In this document: one piece after another, positions 39,975 through 49,585 of the stretch
How the letters are laid out: each line of letters begins with the position of its first letter
How positions within the stretch are numbered: position 1 is the first letter of the stretch
NCBI GenBank assembly: GCA_963576725.1
Contig: OY755252.1
Span: forward strand, 42,115,552-42,179,551
Source: Azorinus chamasolen
Taxonomy: Eukaryota; Mollusca; Bivalvia; Cardiida; Solecurtidae
DNA length: 64,000 bases
Direction: 5' to 3'
Program-made: the position numbers and the translations under genes
Notes under the pieces: generated by a model
Database searches by the model: none
What the model was told of the DNA's origin: nothing
The model's input: only the letters and a program-made list of their open reading frames with translations

Positions 39975-40118
39975 ACCATTTCCCTGTTTTGTGTTTTTTT
40001 CCAAAATTCAATACATACTGAATATTTGTGGAAAAAATATGGAAGGTGGAATATTGTAGCCATTTTTAGAAGTAAAGAAACATCTTTCAAATTCCATTAG
40101 CAAACAGAGCAGACCCTG
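39971..40118. mobile_element. T1a left half
   Basis: TTAACCATTTCCCTGTTTTGTG, ATATGGAAGGTGGAATATTG, GCAAACAGAGCAGACCCTGA; cut by S1. Confidence 0.72.
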
Positions 40119-40246
40119 AATGTGCATACTCAAATACTAAAATTGTCATTTCTCCACCAAACCCTATGTTTTGACCACTCTTTAGAATCGTCTCGAAGAG
40201 TTATACTTGAAAATATTTTAATTTATGCGTCTTATCTGGAGCTCTG
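40119..40246. mobile_element. S1 MITE missing one arm
   Basis: TGTGCATACTCAAATACTAAAATTGTC, CCACCAAACCCTATGTTTTG, CGTCTCGAAGAG, then directly TTATACTTGAAAATATTTTAATTTATG and TTATCTGGAGCTCTG. Confidence 0.75.
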
Positions 40247-40379
40247 AATTATATGACGTAGAGAATTCTTTTGTTTGAATTTCAGATCTTTCATGTGTGC
40301 CAAATAATTAATGTCCTCAAAAAATGTTGTAGTTTGCAATTCTGAAAGTTGATTTATTCTTTCATTTCTCTTCAAACGT

Positions 40380-40475
40380 GCTGTCAGATTTCAAACAGTT
40401 TGGATCCACAGATGAAACGCTGCGGAGTACCTCAGGATCTTTCCTACATAGCTAGCCAAGCTGTTTGCAAAGGGT
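40380..40475. mobile_element. T4 fragment
   Basis: CAAACAGTTTGGATCCACAGATGAAACGC, CCTCAGGATCTTTCC, GCTGTTTGCAAAGGG. Confidence 0.55.
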
Positions 40476-40581
40476 ATAAAGAATTTTCTGTTCAGCGTTA
40501 AGATTCAGAAGCTGCCTACACAGAGATTATTTTATAACCAATGTAGGCAGTGAGTTTATTCCATTTTATCTTTTGTCCTGC

Positions 40582-40862
40582 TTCACCTTTTCCCTGTTGA
40601 ATATTCATGTAAGAAATAAAAACATCATGAATATTTATTAGCTGATGTTTTACAATGACATAATTATGTACGTAGGATTCTTTGGTATTGGAAGTACTGA
40701 ATGACATAATTATGTACGTATTGTTATTGTATATTCTCTTAGAAACGTCAATACTATTGACATATTTACGTAGGACTCTTTAGTATTCAGAAGCTGTACC
40801 ATCAGGTCTTCTAGAATTTTATAAGAAAACAGAGCAGACCCTGATCAGACGGCTCCTATGCT
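40582..40862. mobile_element. T1b MITE with internal duplication, right half lost
   Basis: CACCTTTTCCCTGTTGAATATTC, ATCATGAATATTTATTAGC; AATGACATAATTATGTACGTA occurs twice (~40653 and ~40700); stem AACAGAGCAGACCCTGATC, GGCTCCTATG, then breaks. Confidence 0.72.
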
Positions 40863-41002
40863 GTCATTTGTTTTGGTCAGATTCGTCCTCAAGCTTCCTT
40901 GTAATGGCTTATTTCTACAGAACTCCTGTCAATCCTATATTTCCTCATATCGATTTAAATTCCTTTAACCCCTTATTTGACAAAATCAAATACCCTAATT
41001 AT

Positions 41003-41315
41003 GTCTCCCCCAGTATACTGGAGACGGTTTTTTTTGTGCGTGGCGTCCGTCTGTCCATCTGATTTTAATTTGTCCGCATGGTTTCTCCAAAAGCTTTGGT
41101 CGGATTTTCATGAAACTTCATAGGATTGATCAGCACCATGCCTTAAGTTGTGCATATCTTATTCCTGTTCCGGCTCAATGATTTTCTGCAGATTTATGGG
41201 ACTTTGAAATTTTCACATGGAAAAGTTTGTCAGCATGGTTTCTCCAAAACCTTTTGTCACATTTTCATGAAACTTCATAGGATTGATCAGCACCATGTCT
41301 AGTTGTGCATATTTA
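41003..41315 (+). mobile_element. Helitron-like element, left part
   Basis: 5' foldback GTCTCCCCCAGTATACTGGAGAC; two ~145-bp units (CATGGTTTCTCCAAAAGC, ATTTTCATGAAACTTCATAGG, GATCAGCACCATG). Interrupted by HA2 at GCATATTTA; probably continues at 43829-43960. Confidence 0.62.
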
Positions 41316-43828
41316 TACCCCCACAAACAGAGTTTGAGGGGGGTATACTGGAATCAGCCTGTCGGTCGGTCGGTCGGTTGGTCGGTCGGTCGGTCGGTCG
41401 GTCTGTCTGCAAAATCTTGTACGGCGAACTCCTCCTTCAGTTTCAACCCGATTCACTTGACACTTGGCATAATTGTTAATCAGGAGTAGTAGATGTGCAA
41501 GACACAAATTTCAGGTCTGTTTGACCTTGACCTTGACCTTTGGCCTTGAAATTGGTCTTGAAATTGGCAGGCAAAATCTTGTACTTTGAACTCCTCCTTC
41601 AATTTCAACCTGATTCACTTGATACTTGACATAAATGTTACTCAGGAGTAGTAGATGTGCAAGACACAAATTTCAGGTCTCTGTGACCTTGACCTTTGGC
41701 CTTGAAATTGGTCTTGAAATTGGCAGGCAGAATCTTGTACTTTGAACTCCTCCTTCAATTTCAACCTGATTCACTTGATACTTGAAATAAATGTTACTCA
41801 GGAGTAGTAGATGTGCAAGACACAAATTTCAGGTCTCTGTTACCTTGACCTTGACCTTTGTCCTTGAAATTGGTCTTGAAATTGGCAGGCAAAATCTTGT
41901 ACTTTGAACTCCTCCTTCAATTTCAACCTGATTCACTTGATACTTGGCATAAATGTTACTCAGGAGTAGTAGATGTGCAAGACACAAATTTCAAATCTCT
42001 GTGACCTTGACCTTGACCTTTGGCCTTGAAATTGGTCTTGAAATTGGCAGGCAAAATCTTGTACTTTGAACTCCTTCTTCAATTTCAACCTGATTCACTT
42101 GATACTTGAAATAAATGTTACTCAGGAGTAGTAGATGTGCAAGACACAAATTTCAGGTCTGTGTGACCTTGACCTTGACCTTTGGCCTTGAAATTGGTCT
42201 TGAAATTGGCAGGCATAATCTTGTACTTTGAACTCCTCCTTCAATTTCAACCTGATTCACTTGATACTTGGCATAAATGTTACTCAGGAGTTGTAGATGT
42301 GCAAGACACAAATTTTAAATCTGTGTGACCTTGACCTTTGGCCTTGAAATTGGTCTTAAAATTGGCAGGCAAAACCTTGTACTTTGAACTCCTCCTTCAC
42401 TTGCAACCTGATTCACTTGATACTTGGCATAAATGTTACTCAGGAGTAGTAGATGTGCAAGACACAAATTTCAGGTCTCTGTGACCTTGACTTTGACCTT
42501 TGGCCTTGAAATTGGTATTGAAATTGGCAGGCATAATCTTGTACTTTGAACTCCTCCTTCAATTTCAACCTGATACACTTGATACTTGGCATAAATGTTA
42601 CTCGGGAGTAGTAGATGTGCAAGACACAAATTTCAGGTCTGTGTGACCTTGACCTTGACCTTTGGCCTTGAAATTGGTCTGGAAATTGGCAGACAAAATC
42701 TTGTACTTTGAACTCCTCCTTCAATTTCAACCTGATTCACTTGATACTTGGCATAAATGTTACTCAGGAGTAGTAGATGTGCAAGACACAAATTTCAGGT
42801 CTCTGTGACCTTGAACTTGACCTTTGGCCTTGAAATTGGCAGGCAAAATCTTGTACTTTGAACTCCTCCTTCACTTTCAACCTGATTCACTTGATACTTG
42901 GCAAAAATGTTACTCAGGTGTAGTAGATGTGCAAGACACAAATTTCAGGTCTCTGTGACCTTGACCTTTCGCCATGAAATTGGTCTTAAAATTGGCAGGC
43001 AAAATCTTGTACTTTGAACTCCTCCTTCACTTGCAACCTGATTCACTTGATACTTGGCATAAATGTTACTCAGGAGTTGTAGATGTGCAAGACACAAATT
43101 TCAGGTCTCTGTGACCTTGACCTTTGTCCTTGAAATTGGTCTTGAAATTGGCAGGCAAAATTTTGTACTTTGAACTCCTCCTTCACTTTCAACCTGATTT
43201 ACTTGATACTTGGCATAAATGTTACTCAGGAGTAGTAGATGTGCAAGACACAAATTTCAGGTCTCTGTTACCTTGACCTTGACCTTTGTCCTTGAAATCG
43301 GTCTTGAAATTGGCAGGCAAAATCCTGTACTTTGAACTCCTCCTTCACTTTCAACCTGATTCACTTGGTACTTGTTTTGGCTTGTAATATGGGGAGTTGG
43401 TGTCGCAAACTCCTCCTTCAGTTTTAAAGTTACTGAATTTATATTTGGGATACGTAATAGTCACAAATAGCAGATGCGCAAGACACAATTTTCATGTGTT
43501 TACGGTTAGCCATTGTAGAATTATTCCCCCCTGAACTTTGAATATTTTTTGTCATTTTTGCATGAAACATGGGGAGTTGGTGCCACAAAACTCCTCCTTC
43601 ATTTTGAAACTTATTAAATTCATACTTGCCATACATACTAAACACCAATAGTATATGTGCAAGACACAATTTTCCTGTGTTTAGTGTTAGCCATTACAGA
43701 ATTTTCTCTATTTGAACTTTGGGTATTTTTGTTATTTGGTCCTCACTCTAATGATACATGTTCAAAACTTGGATTTGCAATCAAGGCTGCCGTGTGGGGG
43801 TATTCATCACCTTTAGTGATAGTTCTAG
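41316..43828 (+). mobile_element. HA2: Helitron-like element with ~12-unit array
   Basis: 5' TACCCCCACAAAC / GTTTGAGGGGGGTATA foldback, CGGT microsatellite (41364-41402). About twelve ~160-bp units contain AATCTTGTACTTTGAACTCC, CAACCTGATTCACTTGATAC, TTACTCAGGAGTAGTAGATG, GACCTTGACCTTTGGCC. Then three diverged units (43380-43780) match HA1 units. 3' hairpin ATCACCTTTAGTGAT, AGTTCTAG|TT. Frames on the minus strand (e.g. 42440-42730) are repeat by-products. Confidence 0.78.
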
Positions 43829-43962
43829 TTTATTCCTGTTCTGGTTCGACGTATTTCTGCAGAGTTTACATGGAAAATTTTGTTCACGTAGGAGCAGGGT
43901 GTGTGGGAGATATCAGTTTTCGTATCAAAAACAATTCTTACAGTTTAAAATTCTTATTGTGT
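43829..43962 (+). mobile_element. Probable right part of the element at 41003
   Basis: TTTATTCCTGTTCTGGTTCGACG continues the unit whose other copy at 41157 reads CTTATTCCTGTTCCGGCTCAATG. GTGTGGGAGATATCAG...GTATCAAAAACAATTCTTAC may be the end. Confidence 0.5.
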
Positions 43963-44163
43963 CATTAAATCTACTGGAAAGAAACATTTACTAGACAAAA
44001 GGGGAAAAATTATAATTGTGTTGTTTTGAAACCGTTGTGACAAATAGAGCATTAATGTTCCTATGGAGCAAAATTTAATGCTCTATTTATCACAATTATT
44101 ATGGTTTCAACTTACAGTCACTTACAGAGGAGTCAAAAGGCATCAATGTGAGGGAATGGGTTA
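43963..44163. mobile_element. T2 MITE, left truncated
   Basis: AATCTACTGGAAAGAAACATTTAC, GAAACCGTTGTGACAAATAGAGC, altered apex ATTAATGTTCCTATGGAGC, GTGAGGGAATGGGTTAA. Confidence 0.8.
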
Positions 44164-44433
44164 AGTGAAATGTGTGAATGTTGAGGAAATGAGATTGCCT
44201 TCAGTATCTCTTTTGGTTTGTAGCTGAGATAATAGGAAGATGAGAATTGAAAATGTCTGCGTTTTTCACTAATTTAGACAAACAAGCACAAGTTTGAATG
44301 GAATTGATTTTAATACTCTTTTCGCATGAGGAGCCGTGTCGGAAAAATTGGCATTGAAATATACCAGACAGTCTCGGAAAAATCTCTCTGAAGTGGCCAG
44401 TAAACTAGCTAGGTGGTCGTTTACTGCAGAACA
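44164..44433. other. Unassigned
   Basis: No gene or repeat recognised. Confidence 0.45.
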
Positions 44434-44737
44434 AACCCTTTCCCTGTTTAAAATTGACTTGCAAGGAAAAATAACATCATGAATATTTATTAGGTGAATT
44501 TTTCTGATGGTATAATTTAATGTACAGATGTCTCGGCTCAGGCATATTAACTGTAGAACAGCAAACACAGCAGACCCCGATCAGGTTAATTTATTATCTG
44601 AATTTTAATAATGGCGCATGTTCACAGGAATTTTATACCCCCTGAAACAAACTCACATGGCTCCTATATGATCTGGGTCTAGTCTGTTTGCAAATGTGTA
44701 AAAAAGCATATATAGGAGCCTAGGAGGAAAGGGTTAA
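44434..44737. mobile_element. T1b MITE with a second T1b fragment in its hairpin
   Basis: AAACCCTTTCCCTGTTTAAAATTG, GCAAACACAGCAGACCCCGATCAG, then TTAATTTATTATCTGAATTTTAATAATGGCGC (T1b left text again), GGCTCCTATATGATCTGGG, ends GGAGGAAAGGGTTAA. Confidence 0.68.
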
Positions 44738-44817
44738 AACTAGTAGTTTATTTACTGTAAATACTGTGTCTATGCAATCAAGTTCAGCGTCAGATTTTCA
44801 TCATTGCATTACCCTTA

Positions 44818-45303
44818 GATTCCTCCATAAATACGCCTTCCTACGCCTCTGTATAATTCACCTGTTGAAACCATTGTGATAAATAGAGCATTTGCTCCTA
44901 TAGGACCAAAATGCTCATTTTATCACATTATGGTTTCAATTTTCAAAATTCTATAATTTTCCTTTTCTCTACCAACTGTTAATGCTCTATTTCGGTAGAT
45001 GCATCCAAAGAGGTAAAGAATAATGACATCATGAATATTCATTAAATGAATTTTAATAATTGCACATAATGTATACATACAGGAATTTTTGGGTTTGGGA
45101 GAAACTGTAAAGCCAGATCTATTGTAATTAAAGCCTCTGATCAGGGTCTGCTATGTTTGCTAATAGAATTTGATAGATCTATTTCTTTACTTCCTAAACT
45201 GGCTCTAATGTTCCACCTTCCATATTTCATTATGACTATTTTGCCCATAAATATTCAGTAGGCATTGAAAGTTGGAATAAACTCAGAACAGGGAAAGGGT
45301 TAA
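44818..45303. mobile_element. T2/T1b/T1a triple chimera
   Basis: T2 (TCCTCCATAAATACGCC ... GTAGATGCATCCAAAGAGG) runs into T1b (AATAATGACATCATGAATATTC ... GAGAAACTGTAAAGCC). That runs into a T1a right half (GATCAGGGTCTGCTATG, CATTATGACTATTTTGCCC, GAACAGGGAAAGGGTTAA). Confidence 0.65.
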
Positions 45304-45642
45304 AGACAGGTGGTAGCTTAATGCAGGGTGACTTTCACCCTGCATTAAGCATCCACCTGCATATGAGTATTTAAACTGTTCTCTACTAAAGTTCTGGTTT
45401 AACCCATTACCTCATAGGCTATTTTAGATAAATCTCTTTGAATAAATCTATACCGAAAAGGAACATTAACTAGAGAAAAGGAAAAGTTTAGAATTTTGTA
45501 GTTTGAAACCATTGTGATAAATAGAGCATTTGCTCCTATAGGAGCAAATGCTCTATTTATCACAATGGTTTCACAAAGTGACTTTTACAGAGTCGTCAAA
45601 AGTCATCAATATTAGGGAATGGATTAATGGGGTTTTACTATG
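45303..45642. mobile_element. P3 derivative lacking apex, split by T2
   Basis: AAGACAGGTGGTAGCTTAATGCAGGGTGA is directly joined to CTTTCACCCTGCATTAAGC, CTCTACTAAAGTTCTGG, T2, then TGGGGTTTTACTATG. Confidence 0.65.
45399..45626. mobile_element. T2 MITE, full length
   Basis: TTAACCCATTACCTCATAGGC, perfect apex ATTTGCTCCTATAGGAGCAAAT, GTCAAAAGTCATCAATATTAG, GGAATGGATTAA. Confidence 0.88.
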
Positions 45643-45814
45643 CAGCCCGACAGAGATCTTCCTCTTTTAACTGAATTCTTGGTCATGGATAATATACATG
45701 TAGTTCTTTGAGATGGAAGTCACAGTGTCCTATTTCGTCTGATCTTTGAAAAATAGGTCATGTTTCTCATTTTCCGTAGGCGGATGTTTGGAATTTTCCT
45801 CTGTACCACAGCAA

Positions 45815-46020
45815 TGCATGCTAAGTAATTGTTATTGCACAATTTGCTGTCTGATATAAATGTCGACAGTGAATTTTTCCTATTATTTTTCGAAAAACCA
45901 TGATCAATGTGCCAGTCAGTTTGGATCCTGATGACACGCTGAGTTTCTCGACGTCTTGTCAGTGTCCATACTGCTGGTATAGGGTGTGTCACAAATTTGC
46001 GACAAGCATGCAAAGAGCTA
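45815..46020. mobile_element. T4 MITE
   Basis: AGTCAGTTTGGATCCTGATGACACGCTGAG, CGTCTTGTCAGTGTCCATAC, GCGACAAGCATGCAAAGAGC; left end unclear. Confidence 0.62.
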
Positions 46021-46285
46021 TATTTATTTTCTTCTTGTTATGGAATCTTATCTGGTCGGTCTTTAAAGCAGCTCAAGATGTTCTGTTGCTTGGCTTCAGT
46101 GCTTTACAAGATAGATGGTAAAATTACGATGAAATTTAACAAATGCGTTGAAGTCAATGGTTTTAAAATTACTGTCATTTCGTCCCTGGAACAAGTAAAA
46201 GAGTTGGTAAAGTATCTGTTTTAGAGTGGTTATAAATGACAACTGTCAGGATAATGGATTATGTAATTCTTTTCAGAGCTCCAAA
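46021..46285. other. Open frame, function unknown
   Basis: A 75-codon + frame (45997-46224) continues out of T4 sequence; the downstream part has no recognised motif. Not supported as a gene. Confidence 0.35.
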
Positions 46286-46534
46286 TAACCCTGTCCCTGT
46301 TCTACGTTTATTCAAAATTGCAATACCGACTGAATATCATGGACAAAATAGTTATAATGAAATATGGAAAGTGGAACATTGTAGCCATTTCAGAAAGTAA
46401 AGAAACAGATCTTTCAAATTCCATTAGCAAACAGAGAAGCCCCTCATCAGACGGCTCCTATAGGAGCCGCCTGATCTGGGTCTACTTTGTTTGCAGATGC
46501 ATGAAAACGTGCATTTATATGAGGTAAAGGGTTG
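46286..46534. mobile_element. T1a MITE, full length
   Basis: ATAACCCTGTCCCTGTTCTACG, GAATATCATGGACAAAATAG, GGAACATTGTAGCCATTTC, apex GGCTCCTATAGGAGCC, TATATGAGGTAAAGGGTTGA. Confidence 0.87.
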
Positions 46535-46577
46535 AGGGTCCACAGTGTTGTAACTACCCTAAATATTGGACACCCAA

Positions 46578-46756
46578 GCCAGAGGAATAGATAACGTTAA
46601 GAATAGCTCTTTTATTTCCTTATCAAACCCCATTTTGTGACCACTCTTTAGAATCGTCTCATTGAGACCATTCTAAAGAGTGGTCACATTACATAGGGTT
46701 CGGTGGAGAAATGACTACTTTAGTTTTTGAATATGCCCCTTTATCTATAGTGCTGT
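46578..46756. mobile_element. S1 MITE, divergent
   Basis: GGAATAGATAACGTTAAGAATAGC, TATCAAACCCCATTTTGTGACC, apex CGTCTCATTGAGACC, GGTCACATTACATAGGGTTCGG, TTATCTATAGTGCTG. Confidence 0.75.
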
Positions 46757-46812
46757 AGTCGTACCATATTACTAGGGTTTGGTGGAGGGCCCTCTCTGAG
46801 TCAGTTTTTAAG

Positions 46813-47046
46813 TTAACCCATTCCTCCATAAATACGCCTTTCTATGCCTCTGTAAAAATCATCTAATGAAACTATTGTGATAAATACAGCATTTGCTCCT
46901 AAAGGGTGATATATGCTCTATTTATCACAATGGTTTCAAACTACAAAATTCTAAGAAGAAATTCCTTTTCTCTTGTAAATGTTCCTTTTCGGTAGATTTC
47001 TTCAAAGAGATTGGGTCTATAAATAGCCGATGAGAGAAAGAGTTAA
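46813..47046. mobile_element. T2 MITE, inverted
   Basis: TTAACCCATTCCTCCATAAATACG, apex altered to ATTTGCTCCTAAAGGGTGATAT, GTTCCTTTTCGGTAG, GAGAGAAAGAGTTAA. Confidence 0.82.
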
Positions 47047-47397
47047 TATTCATAAGGTAAAGATTGCTAATACATGTACATGTATGAATATTCATGTTAG
47101 GTAGACAATTTGTTCCAGCAAGATAATGACTATGTTTCTAGGAAGCAGAAATCTGTAGATCATATTTATTGTGGGTAATTTTGTGGTTAGAGTTGAAAAA
47201 CGGTTCACTTTCCCAGAATTATCCTATTTATTGTTTTCCACCAAGAAAATTTGTTTTACTACAAAGCTTATTGATTGTGCCAGCTATGTGTTGGAGTTGG
47301 TTTGTGTCACTGGGTTCAGCAATCTGCTTTTGAATCGGTTTGGAAATATATGTTGAAAATCACTTCCAGTTTGTCTTTGAGTAGTTTAGTTTTTGAA
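47047..47397. other. No confident gene
   Basis: T1b scraps (ATGAATATTCATGTTAGG) at 47075-47100; a 61-codon frame 47171-47356 is unrecognised. Confidence 0.4.
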
Positions 47398-47592
47398 AGT
47401 GGGACATGCATGCACTGTCATTTGCAAACAGTGTAGACCCAGATTGGAGAGCTCCTGTAGGAGCCCTCTGATCAGGATCTGCACTGTTTGTCATTCCGAA
47501 CCCTCTAGCAAGTTTTAGCCTTTCATATTGAGTGGACTCTATAGTTAAATACTGATGGGCTATTCAACTCTGAAAAATCAGTGTTGATAGGG
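47398..47592. mobile_element. T5 MITE
   Basis: GGGACATGCATGCACTGTC, GTGTAGACCCAGATTGGAG, apex AGCTCCTGTAGGAGCC, CAGGATCTGCACTGTTTGTC, GACTCTATAGTTAAATACTG, GTGTTGATAGGGTTG. Confidence 0.8.
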
Positions 47593-47698
47593 TTGCTTTT
47601 GAAATATGGGGGCATTGACTCCTGCCTGTCTGTTTGTGTCAGTCCATCTGTCAGACAGGTAATACTGCTGGCTCTTACGCTACTGCAGTAAAACCTCT

Positions 47699-47990
47699 TT
47701 TAACCCTTTCAATGCTGAATTTTCAAAGTGGAATAGCCCATCTCTATTTAACTATAGAGTCCACTTAGTAAGACCCTTTCCTCTATAAATACGCCTCTCT
47801 ACGCCTCAGTAATAACCACTTCTTGAAACCATTGTGATAAATAGAGCATTTGCTCCTATATTTACTTTTCTCTAGTAAATGCTCCATTTGGGTAGATTCA
47901 TTCAGAGAGGTTGGGTCTAAAAATAGCCTATGGAGGAAAGGGTTATTAATGATTTTGAATGACAAACAATGCAGACCAAGATCAGAGGTC
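47699..47990. mobile_element. T5 host split by T2
   Basis: TTAACCCTTTCAATGCTGAATTTTC ... CTATAGAGTCCACTTAGTA, T2, then GATTTTGAATGACAAACAATGCAGACC. A P-type end (GCAGTAAAACCTC) directly precedes it. Confidence 0.65.
47772..47946. mobile_element. T2 MITE with right hairpin arm deleted
   Basis: AAGACCCTTTCCTCTATAAATACG, AAATAGAGCATTTGCTCCTATA, then jumps to TTTACTTTTCTCTAGTAAATGC; ends ATGGAGGAAAGGGTTAT. Confidence 0.78.
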
Positions 47991-48003
47991 AAGTTCTCTC
48001 TAC

Positions 48004-48425
48004 CTTACCCCTTTACTCCATAAATATACGTGGCCGAGTGGATCTTCGACTGACAATTGCTTAGCCCCTCACAACTTTGGGTTCGGATCCTGTCAGGTCT
48101 GGGCATTTGGATTTTTTCATGTAAGGAAACCTTCCAGCTGGCTTGCGGTAGGTCGGTGGTTGTACCTGGATGTTCTTCTGTGCACAGAATATCAATAATG
48201 CAATTTGTTCCATGCACAGAAGAACACCTGGGGTCTTCCTCCACCTGTAATTAATTTGCCGTTGTGAAATACTGTTAAAAATGACATGAAATCTGATAAA
48301 AACCAAACCATAAATATGCCTTTTGACTTACTCTTTTTATTATGAAATAATATAGATCTCATTATGAAAATTAATCTCATTTAATTATCTTTATTATTTC
48401 AAATAAGAATATATTTATGGAGTTG
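48004..48425. mobile_element. T1b host split by a SINE
   Basis: TTACCCCTTTACTCCATAAATAT (to 48027), SINE, then CCATAAATATGCCTTTTGAC, TTATGAAATAATATAGATCTC, ATATTTATGGAGT (48307-48425). The hairpin is deleted. Confidence 0.7.
48028..48306 (+). mobile_element. tRNA-derived SINE with 10-bp target duplication
   Basis: The 5' head is tRNA-like: A box TGGCCGAGTGG (48031-48041) and B box GGTTCGGATCC (48080-48090), as in Leu/Ser-type tRNAs. The body contains CTTCCAGCTGGCTTGCGGTAGG and CACCTGGGGTCTTCCTCCACC, which I recall as a conserved SINE domain of molluscs. The A-rich end is GATAAAAACCAAA. The direct repeat CCATAAATAT flanks it at 48018-48027 and 48307-48316, indicating LINE-type target-primed insertion on the + strand. 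A 65-codon frame inside is incidental. Confidence 0.85.
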
Positions 48426-48431
48426 CCATTA

Positions 48432-48666
48432 ACAATGTACTCCATAAATAAGCCTTTTTATGCCTATGCAAACAGAGAAGACCCAAATCAGATGTCACCT
48501 GTAGGAACTGTCTGATCAGGATCTGCTCTGTTTGCTTATAAAATTATAATAGATTTGACTAGTTTCTGTCATGATATAAAATCCCCTTATTAATTATAAA
48601 GTGTGAGCTAATTAATATTCATGATGCCATTATTTCTTGCATGCATATTCATGGAGTAAAGGGTTA
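48432..48666. mobile_element. T1b MITE, inverted
   Basis: AATGTACTCCATAAATAAGCC, GAAGACCCAAATCAGATG, apex TCACCTGTAGGAAC, TGATGCCATTATTTCTTGC, GAGTAAAGGGTTAA. Confidence 0.82.
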
Positions 48667-48767
48667 AAAAAGACATCGCCTGTATTGCTGTAATGTAAAC
48701 AAGCATTACTATTAAGTGTTATTGTAATGGCTCTTATTAATTGTATTGCTTTGTTTGTATTTTTTAG

Positions 48768-48898
48768 CCCACTTGACAGCAGTGGTCAGCTGGTTGGCAG
48801 TCAAGATGGAGACTCTGGAAGACGGAACAAAGCACCAAAGTCGTTTGCATTCGATCACTGCTTCTGGTCAATGGACAAAGATAATCCCCAATTCTCTA
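48768..48898 (+). CDS. Kinesin-3 family motor-domain exon (internal, partial)
   Basis: A 131-bp internal exon encoding part of a microtubule plus-end motor (ATP-driven vesicle transport). The acceptor TTTGTATTTTTTAG|C is pyrimidine-rich; the donor TCTA|GTAAGT matches consensus. The exon opens with the last base of a split codon, has 43 full codons, and closes with the first base of the next. The peptide runs PLDSSGQLVGSQDGDSGRR, then NKAPKSFAFDHCFWSMDKDN, then PQFS. From memory, the FAFDxCFWSMD block is the N-terminal strand region of the kinesin-3 head just before the P-loop exon. KIF13 proteins read FAYDHCFWSMD, while the GDSGR run recalls KIF16B. The subfamily is therefore uncertain, with KIF13-like favoured. 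I found neither the upstream exon (VAVRVRP motif) nor the P-loop exon (GQTGSGKS), so flanking introns are probably long. Codon use and frame are intact. Confidence 0.85.
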
Positions 48899-48957
48899 GT
48901 AAGTGCAGAATGACAGTATACAATAAAACCTTCCTAAGAGATTCTTATTCTCCATGT

Positions 48958-49207
48958 TTAACCCTTCGCTTGCTATTCACGTCAATATACCTACCTGTAA
49001 ATAGTGAAGACCAAGATGAGACAGCTCCTGTAGGAGCTGTCTCATCAGGGTCTGCACTATTTACAAGTTGATTGTGCAACCAGTGCACTCCGCAGCAGTG
49101 ATTGCACAACGAAATACTTGTACACAGTGAAGATATATGTAATTATACAACAGGACATGGGTAAAGAAGAAGAAATGCATTTTAAAATTCAGCCAGCGAA
49201 GGGTTAA
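48958..49207. mobile_element. T3 MITE, full length, 60 bp after the exon donor
   Basis: TTAACCCTTCGCTTGCTATTC, apex CAGCTCCTGTAGGAGCTG, AATTCAGCCAGCGAAGGGTTAA. A P-type scrap (TACAATAAAACCTTCC) lies between exon and element. It is intronic if the kinesin model is right. Confidence 0.88.
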
Positions 49208-49249
49208 GTTAATGTGGGACAGATCTATAGAAATCTATAGTATCTATAG

Positions 49250-49365
49250 CTGCTGTAGAATCAGATCTATATCATTTCATAAGCAAGCAGAGCATAACCT
49301 GATATGTTGGCTCATACATGTACAGGGGCTTCCTGATCTGGGTCAACTCTATTTGCAAGGGGATT
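49250..49365. mobile_element. T1b fragment
   Basis: TGCTGTAGAATCAGATCTATATC, TTCATAAGCAAGCAGAGC, CTGATCTGGGTCAACTCTATTTGC; both termini gone. Confidence 0.65.
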
Positions 49366-49373
49366 ACAGTAAA

Positions 49374-49571
49374 ATCTCTCTATAATGGCCACTAAATTAC
49401 ATCAAGTATTTTGTGTTAAAGGCTGGTGACTGCTTAAAGCAAGGTGAAAGTAAAACAGAACGCTCCTATAGGAGCATTCTGTTTTACTTTCACCTTGCTT
49501 TAAGCAGCCACTTGCCCTAAATAGCAGCCAATTAACACAATTTAGTAGCCGTTTTGAGAGGCTTTACTGTA
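49374..49571. mobile_element. P1 MITE with TA duplication
   Basis: TA|CAGTAAAATCTCTCTATAATGG ... TTTTGAGAGGCTTTACTG|TA; apex ACGCTCCTATAGGAGCATT; arms CTGCTTAAAGCAAGGTG / CACCTTGCTTTAAGCAG. Confidence 0.87.
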
Positions 49572-49585
49572 ATGGGACTTTATAC

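Noticed and set aside
43439..43994. Reading frames around 43.4-44.0 kb on both strands
   Set aside because: They fall in HA2 end units and repeat fragments; translations show the same repeat-derived strings as at 14.4-16.2 kb.
48028..48100. Functional tRNA gene
   Set aside because: A and B boxes are present, but the surrounding sequence does not fold into a full cloverleaf by eye, and the unit continues into a SINE body with a target duplication.
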